Positions 28,892 through 38,354 are shown, numbered from the stretch's first letter. The stretch is 64,000 nucleotides of DNA from Aulosira sp. FACHB-615 (GCF_014698045.1 NZ_JACJSE010000010.1:186001-250000); one strand, 5' to 3'. Notes: generated from the letters alone by a model not told the origin. Made by a program: numbers and translations.

Positions 28892-31800
28892 ATGGATAAA
28901 CAATACTCTAATTTATCACCAGCGAAAAAGGCTCTTTTAGAAAAATGGAAAGGGGGAAAACTTAAAGCTGATGTTATTCCTAAGCGCCAAAATATTTCAA
29001 ATATTCCCTTATCTTTTTCGCAACAAAGACTATGGTTTATTGATCAGCTTTATCATGGGAGTGATTTCTACAATATTCCTCTTGCTTTTCATATCCAAGG
29101 AAATTTAAATATTGTCGCTCTTGAACAAAGCTTAAATAAAATTCTCAAGCGTCATGAAGTGTGGCGGACAAATTTTAAGGTTGTCAATGGAGAACCTGTC
29201 CAAGAAATTACGCATCAATTAAATTGGGAATTATCGCTTATTAACTGTGAACATTTATCTGGTAAAAATTGGGAATCGGAAGTTAAATTATTGGCGGCGG
29301 AATTCGCCAGACAACCTTTTAACTTAGCGAAAGAATTGTTAGTTAGGGCGAATTTATTGCGCTTGAGTGCAGAATCACATATTTTGCTGGTGACTATGCA
29401 CCACATTATTACCGATGGCTGGTCTTGCGGGGTATTTTTGCGGGAGTTATCCGCGCTGTATGGGGCTTTCTCGACAAACCAACAGCCAACTTTACCAGAA
29501 CTTCCAATACAGTATGGAGATTTTGCCATTTGGCAACGCGATCGCCTGCAAGGTGAATTACTCGCCAATCAATTACAATATTGGCAAGCACAACTCCAGG
29601 GTGAGTTACCTATATTACAACTACCTACAGACCGTCCGCGACCTCAAATTAGTAATTTTGTTGGGGCGAAGCAATATTTTAGATTATCAAAATCCCTGAC
29701 AAACTCCCTCAAACAATTAAGTCAGCAAACCGATACAACTTTATTTATGAGTTTGCTGGCGGCGTTTAATATCCTTTTATATCGCTACACAAATCAAGCA
29801 GATATCTTAATTGGTTCGCCCATTGCTAACCGTAACCGTCCAGAATTAGAAGGAATGCTGGGTTTATTTGTCAATACTTTAGTATTGCGTAATAACCTCA
29901 GTGGAAATCCTAGTTTTCGGGAATTTTTACATCGAGTCCGGGAAGTAACTCTGGGTGCATACTCTCATCAAGATTTACCATTTGAGATGCTTGTCGAACA
30001 ATTGCAACCCGAACGAGATTTAAGCCGAAATCCTCTTTATGAAGTTATGTTTGTGTTGCAAAATACACCTAGCACTGTGGAGGAAGTAGCGGGGTTAACT
30101 TTACAAACTTTAGACTTTGATAGCGGCACATCTCAATTAGATATGTTTCTTTCTATGTCTGAATCTGAAACAGGATTGACAGGCTTTTTGGAATATAATA
30201 CTGACATTTTTGATGCGTCAACTATTACTAAATTTATCAATCATTTTCAAACTTTATTAATAAATATCATTGCTAATCCAGAACAGCGCCTGAGTGAATT
30301 GTCGCTGTTAACGACTTCTGAGCAAGAACAACTATTATATAAGTTTAATCAAACTCATACAGATTATCCCCAAACTGCATCCCTACATCAATTATTCGAG
30401 CAGCAAGTTGAACTCACACCAGATTCCATCGCCTTAATTAGCGAGTTTGAACAAATTACTTATCGTCAACTAAACCAAAGAGTTAATCAGCTTGGACATT
30501 TTTTACAAAAACAAGGTGTAACACCAGCAACTTTGGTAGCTCTATGTCTGGAACGCGATATAGATATGATAGTGGGGATTTTAGCTATTCTCAAAGCTGG
30601 TGGTACATACATTCCCCTAGATCCGAGTTATCCAGTAGAGCGGTTAAATTTTATGCTCTCTGATTCCCAAGCAAAATTATTGATTACCAAGCAAGCAATA
30701 TTAGCAAAACTATCATTATCTGCGGCTCAAATTATTTGCTTAGATACTTATCAAGAAAAACTGGCGCGAGAAAGTACAGAAAATCCGATTCACATTTATT
30801 CATCGGATGATATTGCTTATATTATCTATACTTCTGGTTCCACGGGCAAACCTAAAGGTGTTCTTGGCACTCATCGCGGTACAGTCAATGGCTTACACTG
30901 GTTATGGAAAACCTATCCTTTTAAGCCAGGAGAAGTTTGTTGTCAAAAAACAGCTATTAGTTTTGTTGATTCTGTCTGGGAAATTTTTGCGCCTTTACTA
31001 CAAGGAATCCCCACGGTAATTATCAGCAATACAACTTTGTTAGATCCACAATTATTTATCGAATCTCTAGCACATCACAAAGTTAGTCGAATTATTCTTG
31101 TACCTTCATTACTCCGGTTAATTCTAGATAATTATAGCCATCTGATTCATAAATTATCACACCTCAAATTCTGGATAACGAGTGGAGAAGCATTATCGAT
31201 TAAATTGGTGCAGAGTTTCCGTGAATTAATGCCATTTGCCAAGTTAATCAACCTTTATGGCTCATCGGAAGTTTCGGCAAATGCAACTTACTACGATACT
31301 AGTTTATTACCTATTCAAGCCCAGAGTGTGCCTATCGGTCGTCCAATTAATAACACTCAAACTTATGTTTTAAACGGTGATTTACAACCAACACCGATAG
31401 GAGTAATAGGAGAACTGTATATTGGTGGTGATGGGTTGGCAAAAGGATATTTACATCGTCAAGATTTAACCAAAGAAAGATTCATTGATCATCCTTGGAT
31501 TCTGGGAAATAAACTTTATAAAACAGGCGATTTAGTGAGATATTTACCCGATGGCAATTTGGAATATTTAGGTCGCCGTGATGAACAAGTAAAAATCAGA
31601 GGTTTCCGGGTAGAATTAGGAGAAATATCAAGTGCGATCGCGCAACACCCAAATGTCCAAGAAGCAGTTGTGATTACTAGCAATGAGCATCCCGAAAATA
31701 TCCGCTTGCTTGCCTATATCGTTACCAATAAGCCAGATATAACTCCCGAATTATCATCTTATTTACAACATAAACTGCCTAATTATATGTTGCCGTCAGC

Positions 31801-32998
31801 TTTTATTTTACTGGATGCTCTGCCACTCACACCTAATGGTAAAGTTAACAAAGCTGCCTTACCCCAAACTGAAATTATCCAGCAAAATTCCCAAACATCA
31901 AAAATAGCTGCCCGAAATTTTAACGAATTAGCTTTAGTTAAAATTTGGGAAAATATCTTAAACACTCATCCTATCGGCATCAAAGACAACTTTTTTGAAT
32001 TAGGCGGACATTCCTTTTTGGCTGTACGTGTGATGGCGCAAATTTATGATAAATTTGGATATAATCTTCCTTTATCAACTTTATTTGAAAACCCAACAAT
32101 TGAAGAACTAGCCGAAATTGTTAATCAACCATTCCGAGAAACTTCTAATTCTCCTTTGGTAGCTATTAACTCGGCTGGTAATCAGCTACCTTTCTTCTGT
32201 ATACATGGTGCTGGCGGTAATATTAGCCCCTATTTTAAATTATCAAGAATCTTGGGCGAGGACTATCCATTTTATGGATTAGAATATAAGCCAGATCCCG
32301 AACAACCTGATATAATTTCCGTAGAAAAACTAGCAACTCGCTACCTCAAAGAAATTCGCCAACTCCAACCCAATGGCCCCTATCTTTTAGGCGGACATTG
32401 TTACGGTGGAATACTGGCTTTTGAAATAGCCCAGCAACTACAAAAACAAGGTCAAAAAGTAGGTTTAGTGGCAATTATCGATGCCATTTTACCAGAAACT
32501 GCTATTCAAACAAGTCCTGATGATGATGCTAAGTTTTTGCTGCGGTTGGCGGAAGAAACAAAAATTTGGAATGACATAAATTTATCGCTATCTTTTGAAG
32601 AAATGCGAGATTTATCACTCCATGAGCAATTTAATTTAATCAATCAAAAAGCCAACTTTATTTTTTCAGAAGCTGAGATTCAAGATTTTTTACATCATTA
32701 TAAAGTTTTCAAAGCTAATGTTCAAGCAATGCGAAATTATGTACCGCAAGCTTATTCTGATGCCTTAACTATCTTACGAGCCGAAGAAGAAATTATTCAT
32801 GATTTTGACAATCCTGAATGGACTACTAATGATCCCTTTTTAGGTTGGGGTAAATATGGTAGTGCATCTACACAAGTGATTGAAATTCCTGGCAATCATT
32901 TCTCAATTTTACTGGAACCTCATATTCATGAATTAGCCAAACAATTGAAAATTTGTATTGATGATGCTGTTTGTAATTTCACTATGTCAAAGGAGTAA
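28892..32998 (+). CDS. Terminal NRPS module C-A-PCP-TE, beta-alanine-like code
   Basis: In this 1,368-residue protein C (about 45-470) has MHHIITDGWS (H170, H171, D175). A has FVDSVWE at motif A4, so the first code residue is Val instead of the Asp that binds an alpha-amino group. The full code reads VDWIISLAN(K), very close to VDWVISLADK, reported for beta-alanine in bleomycin-type synthetases. The PCP serine is S1041 in GGHSFL. TE (about 1100-1360) has CIHGAGG, GGHCYGG with C1170 as nucleophile where Ser is usual, IIDAI (Asp) and GNHFSI (His). As the last module it should add beta-Ala and release the product by hydrolysis or ring closure. AAGGA precedes the start. Confidence 0.9.
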   Translation: MDKQYSNLSPAKKALLEKWKGGKLKADVIPKRQNISNIPLSFSQQRLWFIDQLYHGSDFYNIPLAFHIQGNLNIVALEQSLNKILKRHEVWRTNFKVVNGEPVQEITHQLNWELSLINCEHLSGKNWESEVKLLAAEFARQPFNLAKELLVRANLLRLSAESHILLVTMHHIITDGWSCGVFLRELSALYGAFSTNQQPTLPELPIQYGDFAIWQRDRLQGELLANQLQYWQAQLQGELPILQLPTDRPRPQISNFVGAKQYFRLSKSLTNSLKQLSQQTDTTLFMSLLAAFNILLYRYTNQADILIGSPIANRNRPELEGMLGLFVNTLVLRNNLSGNPSFREFLHRVREVTLGAYSHQDLPFEMLVEQLQPERDLSRNPLYEVMFVLQNTPSTVEEVAGLTLQTLDFDSGTSQLDMFLSMSESETGLTGFLEYNTDIFDASTITKFINHFQTLLINIIANPEQRLSELSLLTTSEQEQLLYKFNQTHTDYPQTASLHQLFEQQVELTPDSIALISEFEQITYRQLNQRVNQLGHFLQKQGVTPATLVALCLERDIDMIVGILAILKAGGTYIPLDPSYPVERLNFMLSDSQAKLLITKQAILAKLSLSAAQIICLDTYQEKLARESTENPIHIYSSDDIAYIIYTSGSTGKPKGVLGTHRGTVNGLHWLWKTYPFKPGEVCCQKTAISFVDSVWEIFAPLLQGIPTVIISNTTLLDPQLFIESLAHHKVSRIILVPSLLRLILDNYSHLIHKLSHLKFWITSGEALSIKLVQSFRELMPFAKLINLYGSSEVSANATYYDTSLLPIQAQSVPIGRPINNTQTYVLNGDLQPTPIGVIGELYIGGDGLAKGYLHRQDLTKERFIDHPWILGNKLYKTGDLVRYLPDGNLEYLGRRDEQVKIRGFRVELGEISSAIAQHPNVQEAVVITSNEHPENIRLLAYIVTNKPDITPELSSYLQHKLPNYMLPSAFILLDALPLTPNGKVNKAALPQTEIIQQNSQTSKIAARNFNELALVKIWENILNTHPIGIKDNFFELGGHSFLAVRVMAQIYDKFGYNLPLSTLFENPTIEELAEIVNQPFRETSNSPLVAINSAGNQLPFFCIHGAGGNISPYFKLSRILGEDYPFYGLEYKPDPEQPDIISVEKLATRYLKEIRQLQPNGPYLLGGHCYGGILAFEIAQQLQKQGQKVGLVAIIDAILPETAIQTSPDDDAKFLLRLAEETKIWNDINLSLSFEEMRDLSLHEQFNLINQKANFIFSEAEIQDFLHHYKVFKANVQAMRNYVPQAYSDALTILRAEEEIIHDFDNPEWTTNDPFLGWGKYGSASTQVIEIPGNHFSILLEPHIHELAKQLKICIDDAVCNFTMSKE

Positions 32999-33007
32999 AA
33001 AAGGCTG

Positions 33008-34387
33008 ATGAAACTACCACCTGGGCCAAAAACTCCTGCTTGGTTGCTGGCTTTGCAATTCGAGGCTGATTTCTTTGGCTATATGGATACTATTTCTCAA
33101 CGTTATGGTGACATTGTGACTGTAATGTTTGATTCAACGCCGACAATTTACGTGAGTAATCCTTCTGGAATCAAGGAGATTTTTACCCACACTAAAGAAG
33201 TTGTAGCGAAGGGAGAATTAAACCAAAATTTTGCTTTATTAACAGGAGAGCAAGGAGTTTTACAACTAGATGGATTACGTCATAAAAATCGACGCAAGTT
33301 GTTAATGTCGGCTTTTCATGGTGAACGGATGCAAGCCTGTGGGAAACGCATCTGTGAACTAACAGCAAGAGTCATGAATCAACAAACCATTGGTAAACCT
33401 TTTCTGGCTTACTCAGCTTTAGAAGAAATTACTTTGGCGGTAGGTATAGAGGTAGTAATGGGATTGCATGAAGGAGAACGCTATGAAAGAGTAAAACATT
33501 TATTTGCTGCTGTTTTTAAACATGAACTCTCGCCATTGGTACAACTGCTGACAAAACTACCCTTTTGGGGATGGGATTTAGGGAGGTGGAGTCCCCAAGG
33601 AAATTTGCTGTCCCTGCGACAAGAACTGTTTCAAGTGTTGTCGGATGAAGTAAAAGCACGTCGCCAGCAAGCAGATTTATCACGCACTGATATTCTCTCA
33701 GATTTGGTATTAGCGAGTGATGAGATGGGAGAAGCGATCGCAGATGAAGAAATCCGAGACTTATTAATTTCACCTATCGGGGCGGCGCAAGGTGCTTCAG
33801 CAACCGCGATCGCTTGGGCTTTGTACTGGGTTCACCGTTTACCTGATGTGTGCGATCGCCTGCGGGAAGAACTTACCAGCCTTGGCGAAAACCCAGATAT
33901 CACTAGCATCTTAGCCTTACCTTATCTCAACGCTGTGTGTAACGAAGTTTTACGCATTTACCCAACTCAACTGTTTGCCTTCCCTCGCATTGTAGAATCC
34001 CCAGTAGAAATTATGGGCTATCAATTAAGTCCAGGCACTATATTAATTGCCAACATTTATTCTACACATCAGCGCGAAGATTTATACCCAGAACCAAAAC
34101 AATTTAAACCAGAACGTTTTTTAGAAAAGCAATTTTCCACCTACGAATTTTTACCCTTTGGTGGTGGTTCCCGTGTTTGTATTGGCGGCACATTTGCTTT
34201 ATTTGAAATGAAATTAGTATTGGCTACCATTCTTTCCCGTTATCAATTAAAACTCGTGAATCAACAACCAGAAAAACCAAAATTTGATGGACTTCTTTGT
34301 TACCCTGCTAGTGGCGTAAAGATGGTTGTATCTGCTCAAAATCAACATCAGCGATCGTCGGTATCTCTTGCTTCGGGTAGGTTTTAG
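33008..34387 (+). CDS. Cytochrome P450 (CYP110-like) with atypical I-helix
   Basis: The 459-residue protein starts with LPPGPKTPAWLLALQF, resembling cyanobacterial CYP110. It has NEVLR (ExxR), FKPERF and the heme loop FGGGSRVCIG with C391. The I-helix reads GAAQGASATAIAWALYW, whereas CYP110 relatives have AGHETTATA; thus the conserved acid is G262 and the conserved Thr is A263. That pair normally delivers protons to heme-bound oxygen. The gene lies nine bases after the TE-module stop with an AAGGAG in between, so it is probably co-transcribed and acts on the assembly-line product. It could be a hydroxylase with water-mediated proton delivery, or an enzyme with other chemistry. Confidence 0.88.
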   Translation: MKLPPGPKTPAWLLALQFEADFFGYMDTISQRYGDIVTVMFDSTPTIYVSNPSGIKEIFTHTKEVVAKGELNQNFALLTGEQGVLQLDGLRHKNRRKLLMSAFHGERMQACGKRICELTARVMNQQTIGKPFLAYSALEEITLAVGIEVVMGLHEGERYERVKHLFAAVFKHELSPLVQLLTKLPFWGWDLGRWSPQGNLLSLRQELFQVLSDEVKARRQQADLSRTDILSDLVLASDEMGEAIADEEIRDLLISPIGAAQGASATAIAWALYWVHRLPDVCDRLREELTSLGENPDITSILALPYLNAVCNEVLRIYPTQLFAFPRIVESPVEIMGYQLSPGTILIANIYSTHQREDLYPEPKQFKPERFLEKQFSTYEFLPFGGGSRVCIGGTFALFEMKLVLATILSRYQLKLVNQQPEKPKFDGLLCYPASGVKMVVSAQNQHQRSSVSLASGRF

Positions 34388-34403
34388 GAATTATGCAAAA
34401 AAA

Positions 34404-34436
34404 GGAGACAAGGGGGACAAGGTAGACAAGGGAGAA
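34404..34436. repeat. GACAAGG heptamer repeats
   Basis: GGAGACAAGGGGGACAAGG and following bases form a purine-rich run with three GACAAGG-type units. The complementary words (CCTTGTC) recur near 40875-40915 and 46970-46990. These look like cyanobacterial short tandem repeats. Confidence 0.5.
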
Positions 34437-34460
34437 AGATGTTGGTAAATCATTTAATAT

Positions 34461-34547
34461 AACTTACGTAATAACTCTCTTAAACTCTTATATCTTCGCG
34501 TACTTTGCGCTCTTTGCGGTTCGTTATTTCTACTTTTAGGTAAGTAA
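34461..34547. mobile_element. MITE-like element, family A, diverged
   Basis: It starts AACTTACGTAATAACTCTCT and ends near TTTTAGGTAAGT, with ACTCTTATATCTTCGCG and CTTTGCGGTTCG inside. It is shorter than the 23849 copy and has imperfect ends. It fills the gap between the P450 and the first SDR, so these two genes may not share one transcript. Confidence 0.6.
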
Positions 34548-34611
34548 TACAAATATTATTTATACAGCGATTTGGAAATCAAAAAGATATTTTATCTGGG
34601 AGTAATTAAAG

Positions 34612-35493
34612 ATGAATCAAAGTCATAAAGGCTCAATTGTCATCACAGGAACATCAACAGGTCTTGGTCGAGCCGCCGCACTTTTTCTAGACAAAAAAGG
34701 ATATCAAGTTTTTGCCGGAGTCCGCACCGAAAAAGATGCGGAGTCACTCAAACAAGCTGCGTCTGGTAATTTAATACCAATCATTTTGGACATCACTAAA
34801 CCAGAACAAATTAAATCAGCTTTGGACTTTGTTTCATTAGCAGTTGGCGAACAAGGATTATTTGCTTTAATTAATAATGCTGTTGTCGCTGCTAATGGAG
34901 CAATTGAATGTACAACCATCGAAGATATTAGATTAAACTTTGAAGTCAATGTGATTGGTCAAATCGCTGTGACTCAAGCATTTTTACCAATGCTACGCAA
35001 AGCTAAAGGCAGAATCATCAATATTAGTGGTGTTTGTGGCAGAGTCGCTGTACCATATTTTGGAATTTTATCCGCAACAAAAGCCGCCTTGGAATCACTG
35101 ACAGATTGTTTAAGAATGGAGTTAAAATCTAGCGGCGTTGATGTTCTTTCAATATTGCCAGCCGATGCCTTATTAACTCCAGAACAAGCAGATAAACAAG
35201 AACTAAATTATCAAAAAACATTGGCTAATATTTCACCAGAACATCAAGCTTTATATGGCAAAAACCATAAAATTCATATAGACAATGTTATCAAGCATAA
35301 TCGGGAAATTGGCTCACCCCTGGAGACTGTAACCGAGGTAATTTTAGAAGCTTTAGAAGCGAAAAAGCCAAAAAGACAATATTTCCCCACTAAATATCCT
35401 TGGTCATTAAGGCTATTTGCAATATACAAAAGACTGCTACCATATCAATATTTTCATGATCAAATCTACTTTAAGAGCTTTAACTATGATTAG
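34612..35493 (+). CDS. SDR-family protein lacking catalytic Ser and Tyr
   Basis: The 293-residue protein has the cofactor loop ITGTSTGLGRA and an overall layout like retinol/hydroxysteroid-type SDRs (GRVAVPY...LRMEL). The usual NNAG is NNAV. The usual ISS with catalytic Ser is ISG, and the usual YxxSK is LSATK, so the Tyr is Leu while Lys stays. It may bind NAD(P) without normal oxidoreduction, or serve as a binding or scaffold protein. Start ATG 34612 follows GGGAG. Its stop overlaps the start of the next gene by eight bases (ATGATTAG), which suggests translational coupling. Confidence 0.8.
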   Translation: MNQSHKGSIVITGTSTGLGRAAALFLDKKGYQVFAGVRTEKDAESLKQAASGNLIPIILDITKPEQIKSALDFVSLAVGEQGLFALINNAVVAANGAIECTTIEDIRLNFEVNVIGQIAVTQAFLPMLRKAKGRIINISGVCGRVAVPYFGILSATKAALESLTDCLRMELKSSGVDVLSILPADALLTPEQADKQELNYQKTLANISPEHQALYGKNHKIHIDNVIKHNREIGSPLETVTEVILEALEAKKPKRQYFPTKYPWSLRLFAIYKRLLPYQYFHDQIYFKSFNYD

Positions 35494-36499
35494 CAACACA
35501 ATAGATTGCCGTTTTTGTTCTTTAGTTTCTAAAGCCAATAAAGAAGATCCCATTGGTACAGCCATAACTTGCGACCATTGGCTAATTATGGAAGTTCCCC
35601 AACCTTGGCCGCAAGACATTTATCAACAAAACCCCACTATCAAATCATTAATTAGTGCATACCAGGAGTTAGTTTTTAAATATAAAATTCAGTTGAAACC
35701 ACTATTAATTGCGCCTGACCGCGAATATTCTGAGCCTGGTTTGACTCGTATATTGTATTACTATCGTCCTGCCCATCTGTTTTCTCAGTTTGAAAAACAG
35801 GAATTTATTGTTCCTGAAAATCAAGCTGCCGCTTTAGTAACAGCAATATTTCAGCAGTTAATACAAAAACCTAATAATTTATCAGATTTTCAAAAATATC
35901 AACAACAAACAAGTCATATTCGTGAATTAATGATTTGTACCCATGCTCAAGTAGACCTAGCTTGTGGGAGATTTGGTAATCCTTTATATCGGCAACTACG
36001 CAAACAATATGCTCCTTTTAGCAACGGAAACTTAAGAGTCTGGCAATCATCTCATTTTGGTGGTCATCAGTTTGCGCCAACACTGATTGATTTACCACAA
36101 GGATATTTCTGGGGACATCTGGAGTCATCTGTATTAGATTTACTAGTGGAACAAAATAATTCAGTTCTGGGTTTACGTCCATACTACCGAGGATGGGCAG
36201 GTTTAAACCAATTTGAGCAAATTGCCGAACGTGAAATTTGGATGCAGTCTGGTTGGAGTTGGCTGAATTATTTAAAAGCAGGAAAAGTACTAGCAATGGA
36301 AAAAGTTGCGGAAGAATGTCAGCCTGATTGGGCAGAAGTTCAAATTGATTTTATAGATCCTCATACTCAAACAAAAGGTAGCTATCAAGTCAGAATAGAA
36401 ACCTGTGGTGAGGTGATGACTGCATGTAACTCAGCAACAGTCATGGAATTAGAACCAGTTAAGCAGTATCGCGTTAGCCAGTTGGTTAGGCTGGAGTAA
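35486..36499 (+). CDS. Sucrase/ferredoxin-like (thioredoxin-fold Fe-S) protein
   Basis: From ATG 35486 this gives 337 residues starting MISNTIDCRFCSL; ATG 35456 and 35417 are upstream options inside the SDR gene. The stretch CTHAQVDLACGRFGNPLY and the later HFGGHQFAPTLIDLPQGYFWGHL are signatures of the Suc_Fer-like family, whose C-terminal part resembles thioredoxin-like [2Fe-2S] ferredoxins. The enzymatic role of the family is poorly known despite the sucrase name. In this cluster it could pass electrons to the P450, which has no other reductase or ferredoxin gene nearby. That role is inference. Confidence 0.75.
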   Translation: MISNTIDCRFCSLVSKANKEDPIGTAITCDHWLIMEVPQPWPQDIYQQNPTIKSLISAYQELVFKYKIQLKPLLIAPDREYSEPGLTRILYYYRPAHLFSQFEKQEFIVPENQAAALVTAIFQQLIQKPNNLSDFQKYQQQTSHIRELMICTHAQVDLACGRFGNPLYRQLRKQYAPFSNGNLRVWQSSHFGGHQFAPTLIDLPQGYFWGHLESSVLDLLVEQNNSVLGLRPYYRGWAGLNQFEQIAEREIWMQSGWSWLNYLKAGKVLAMEKVAEECQPDWAEVQIDFIDPHTQTKGSYQVRIETCGEVMTACNSATVMELEPVKQYRVSQLVRLE

Positions 36500-36665
36500 A
36501 AAAATGATTTCATAAATACAATCTCAAATTAAAAGATAAATCTAATGTTTCGCTTCTCTATCTAATAATTGTTTCTAAAGATTTCAAAACTTTGGCAATC
36601 TCATCATGATGAGTATTTCAGAGTTATTGATAATAAAGTTCTGCAAGGATAATGCGAGGTAAATT

Positions 36666-36893
36666 ATGTATCAAAATGACAAAGAAGACACAACAATCTA
36701 CAAAGTTGTAGTTAATCACGAAGAACAATATTCTATTTGGCCTTTAGAGCGGGAAAATCCTCTTGGTTGGCAGGATGTTGGCAAAAATGGACTCAAACAA
36801 GAATGTTTAAATTACATCAAAGAAGTTTGGACTGATATGAGGCCTCTTAGTCTCAGACAAAAAATGCAAGCAACTTCTAACAATATTCAGTAA
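36666..36893 (+). CDS. MbtH-like protein
   Basis: The 75-residue protein carries the family signature: NHEEQYSIWP, then NPLGWQDVGKNGLKQECL and VWTDMRPLSLR, with the expected tryptophans. MbtH proteins bind NRPS adenylation domains and aid their folding or activity. GAGG lies about seven bases before the start. Its place between tailoring genes supports that the adenylation domains of this cluster need it. The 166-base gap before it shows nothing but A/T-rich sequence. Confidence 0.93.
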   Translation: MYQNDKEDTTIYKVVVNHEEQYSIWPLERENPLGWQDVGKNGLKQECLNYIKEVWTDMRPLSLRQKMQATSNNIQ

Positions 36894-36894
36894 C

Positions 36895-37045
36895 TATAGC
36901 AATCCTAAATCATTTGTGAAACTTTCTCTCTTCTTTTTATTCTCTTTCTTTGTGTCCTACCCTGCGGGAAGCCGCTATCGCGTCTATGCGTCCTTTGCGG
37001 TTCGTTAAACAGAATATTTTTCACAACTCAGAGAGGATTGCTATA
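36895..37045. mobile_element. MITE-like element, family B (151 bp)
   Basis: It begins TATAGCAATCCTAAAT, two bases after the mbtH stop, and ends GAGAGGATTGCTATA, with TGCGGGAAGCCGCTATCGCG and CTTTGCGGTTCG inside. The interior matches the family A element at 23849 in the same orientation, while the ends are of family B. Confidence 0.7.
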
Positions 37046-37147
37046 TGAGAAGTTGAATTTATAAATACTGTAGAAAAGTTGTACACAACATCTCTAAAAC
37101 AACCGATAAATTGCATTAGCAACAATTTTAAAAAAAGGAGAATAGCG

Positions 37148-38035
37148 ATGGAAAAACAAACAAGAGTATGGTTTATTACTGGTTGCTCCAGTGGTTTTGG
37201 TCGAGCCTTGGCAGAAACAGTACTGGAGAAGGGTGAAATAGTAGTTCTAACAGCACGAAACCCTCAAAAGCTAGAAGATTTAGCCACCAGCTTTCCAGAA
37301 CAGACATTAGCATTGCAACTTGATGTGACAAAACCCGAACAAGTCAGAGAATCTGTCAAAAATGCGCTCGCTCGCTTTGGCAGAATTGATATACTCGTCA
37401 ACAATGCTGGGTGTGAAGTTGCCGGCATACTCGAAGAAGTTAGTGATGATGCCATCAGGCGGCAATTTGAGACGAATTTTTTTGGTGTTATAGACATGCT
37501 GCGAGTTGTCATACCTTATATGCGTCAGCAGCGTAGTGGGCATATTCTCAATATCTCATCAGCAGCTTGCTTTATGTCTGGTGCAGGCGGAGGAATTTAT
37601 ATCAGCAGCAAGTTAGCTTTAGAAGGAATTTCTGGTTCTTTAGCTAACGAAGTCGCCCATTTGGGAATCAAAGTCACAATGGTTGAACCAGGCGCATTCA
37701 GCACCGACTTTTTCAACAAATCTCATGTCTTAGTTGAAACAAAAATCCCAGAATATCAACCAATTATTAAAGACATGAGCCAATGGATAAAAGATGTCAA
37801 AGAGCAGAAAATTAAATTAATTGGTGATCCCAAAAAAGCTGCTTTAGCAATGATTAAAGCAGTTGATAGCGAAGTCCCACCACTCAGATTAGCTTTGGGA
37901 AGCGATGCAGTCGAAACCATTGATGGTGCATTGCAATTTATTAAAGAAGGATTGGACGCTTGGAAAGAAGTATCCACAAGTACTGATTTTGATGAAGTGG
38001 TAACAGATAAAATGCAAGTTGCTGCTGTTAATTAA
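37148..38035 (+). CDS. Short-chain dehydrogenase/reductase, catalytically complete
   Basis: I chose ATG 37148 because AAGGAG sits at 37135-37140; this gives 295 residues beginning MEKQTRVWFITGCSSGFGRA. It has the classical TGxxxGxG loop, NNAG, NISSAA with catalytic Ser, and YISSK with Tyr and Lys. It is a working NAD(P)(H) oxidoreductase by motif. Both PKS modules seem to leave a beta-keto group, so reduction of such a ketone, on or off the line, is a plausible job. It could also oxidise an alcohol made by the P450. It has no close link in sequence to the degenerate SDR at 34612. Confidence 0.85.
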   Translation: MEKQTRVWFITGCSSGFGRALAETVLEKGEIVVLTARNPQKLEDLATSFPEQTLALQLDVTKPEQVRESVKNALARFGRIDILVNNAGCEVAGILEEVSDDAIRRQFETNFFGVIDMLRVVIPYMRQQRSGHILNISSAACFMSGAGGGIYISSKLALEGISGSLANEVAHLGIKVTMVEPGAFSTDFFNKSHVLVETKIPEYQPIIKDMSQWIKDVKEQKIKLIGDPKKAALAMIKAVDSEVPPLRLALGSDAVETIDGALQFIKEGLDAWKEVSTSTDFDEVVTDKMQVAAVN

Positions 38036-38354
38036 AGGGTTTATGGCCTTTCCTAGTTTGCTAAAGAAGCAAATTTATCTGTTTTCATCAGCGTTAATCT
38101 GCGTCCATCTGCGGTTAATTATTCTTGCTTGTATCTCACTAGGCGTTGTTGATGAACCCGCGCAGGAGGTCACTGAGCTTGCAATGCCCTGAGCTTGTCG
38201 TTCGCGTAGCGTCTCCGGCAGGAGAAGGGTCGAAGTGCGGGTTTAGTTTGTGTAGCCCCAGACTTCAGTCTGAGGGCTATATATCCGCTAAATACAAGAT
38301 GTGAATAAACAACCATCAACCACCCTGCAAAAATTATGATTGAGAATGAGGATT
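38036..38354. other. Repeat-rich gap between SDR and thioesterase
   Basis: No gene is seen. It holds AACCCGC..GCGGGTT arms near 38155 and 38237, and a GTTCGCGTAGCGTCTCC..AGGAGAAG block near 38199-38227 that recurs at 46860-46886. A hairpin AGCCCCAGACT-TC-AGTCTGAGGGCT at 38254-38278 recurs in part near 41015. The hairpin is a possible terminator without a U-tract. Confidence 0.6.
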
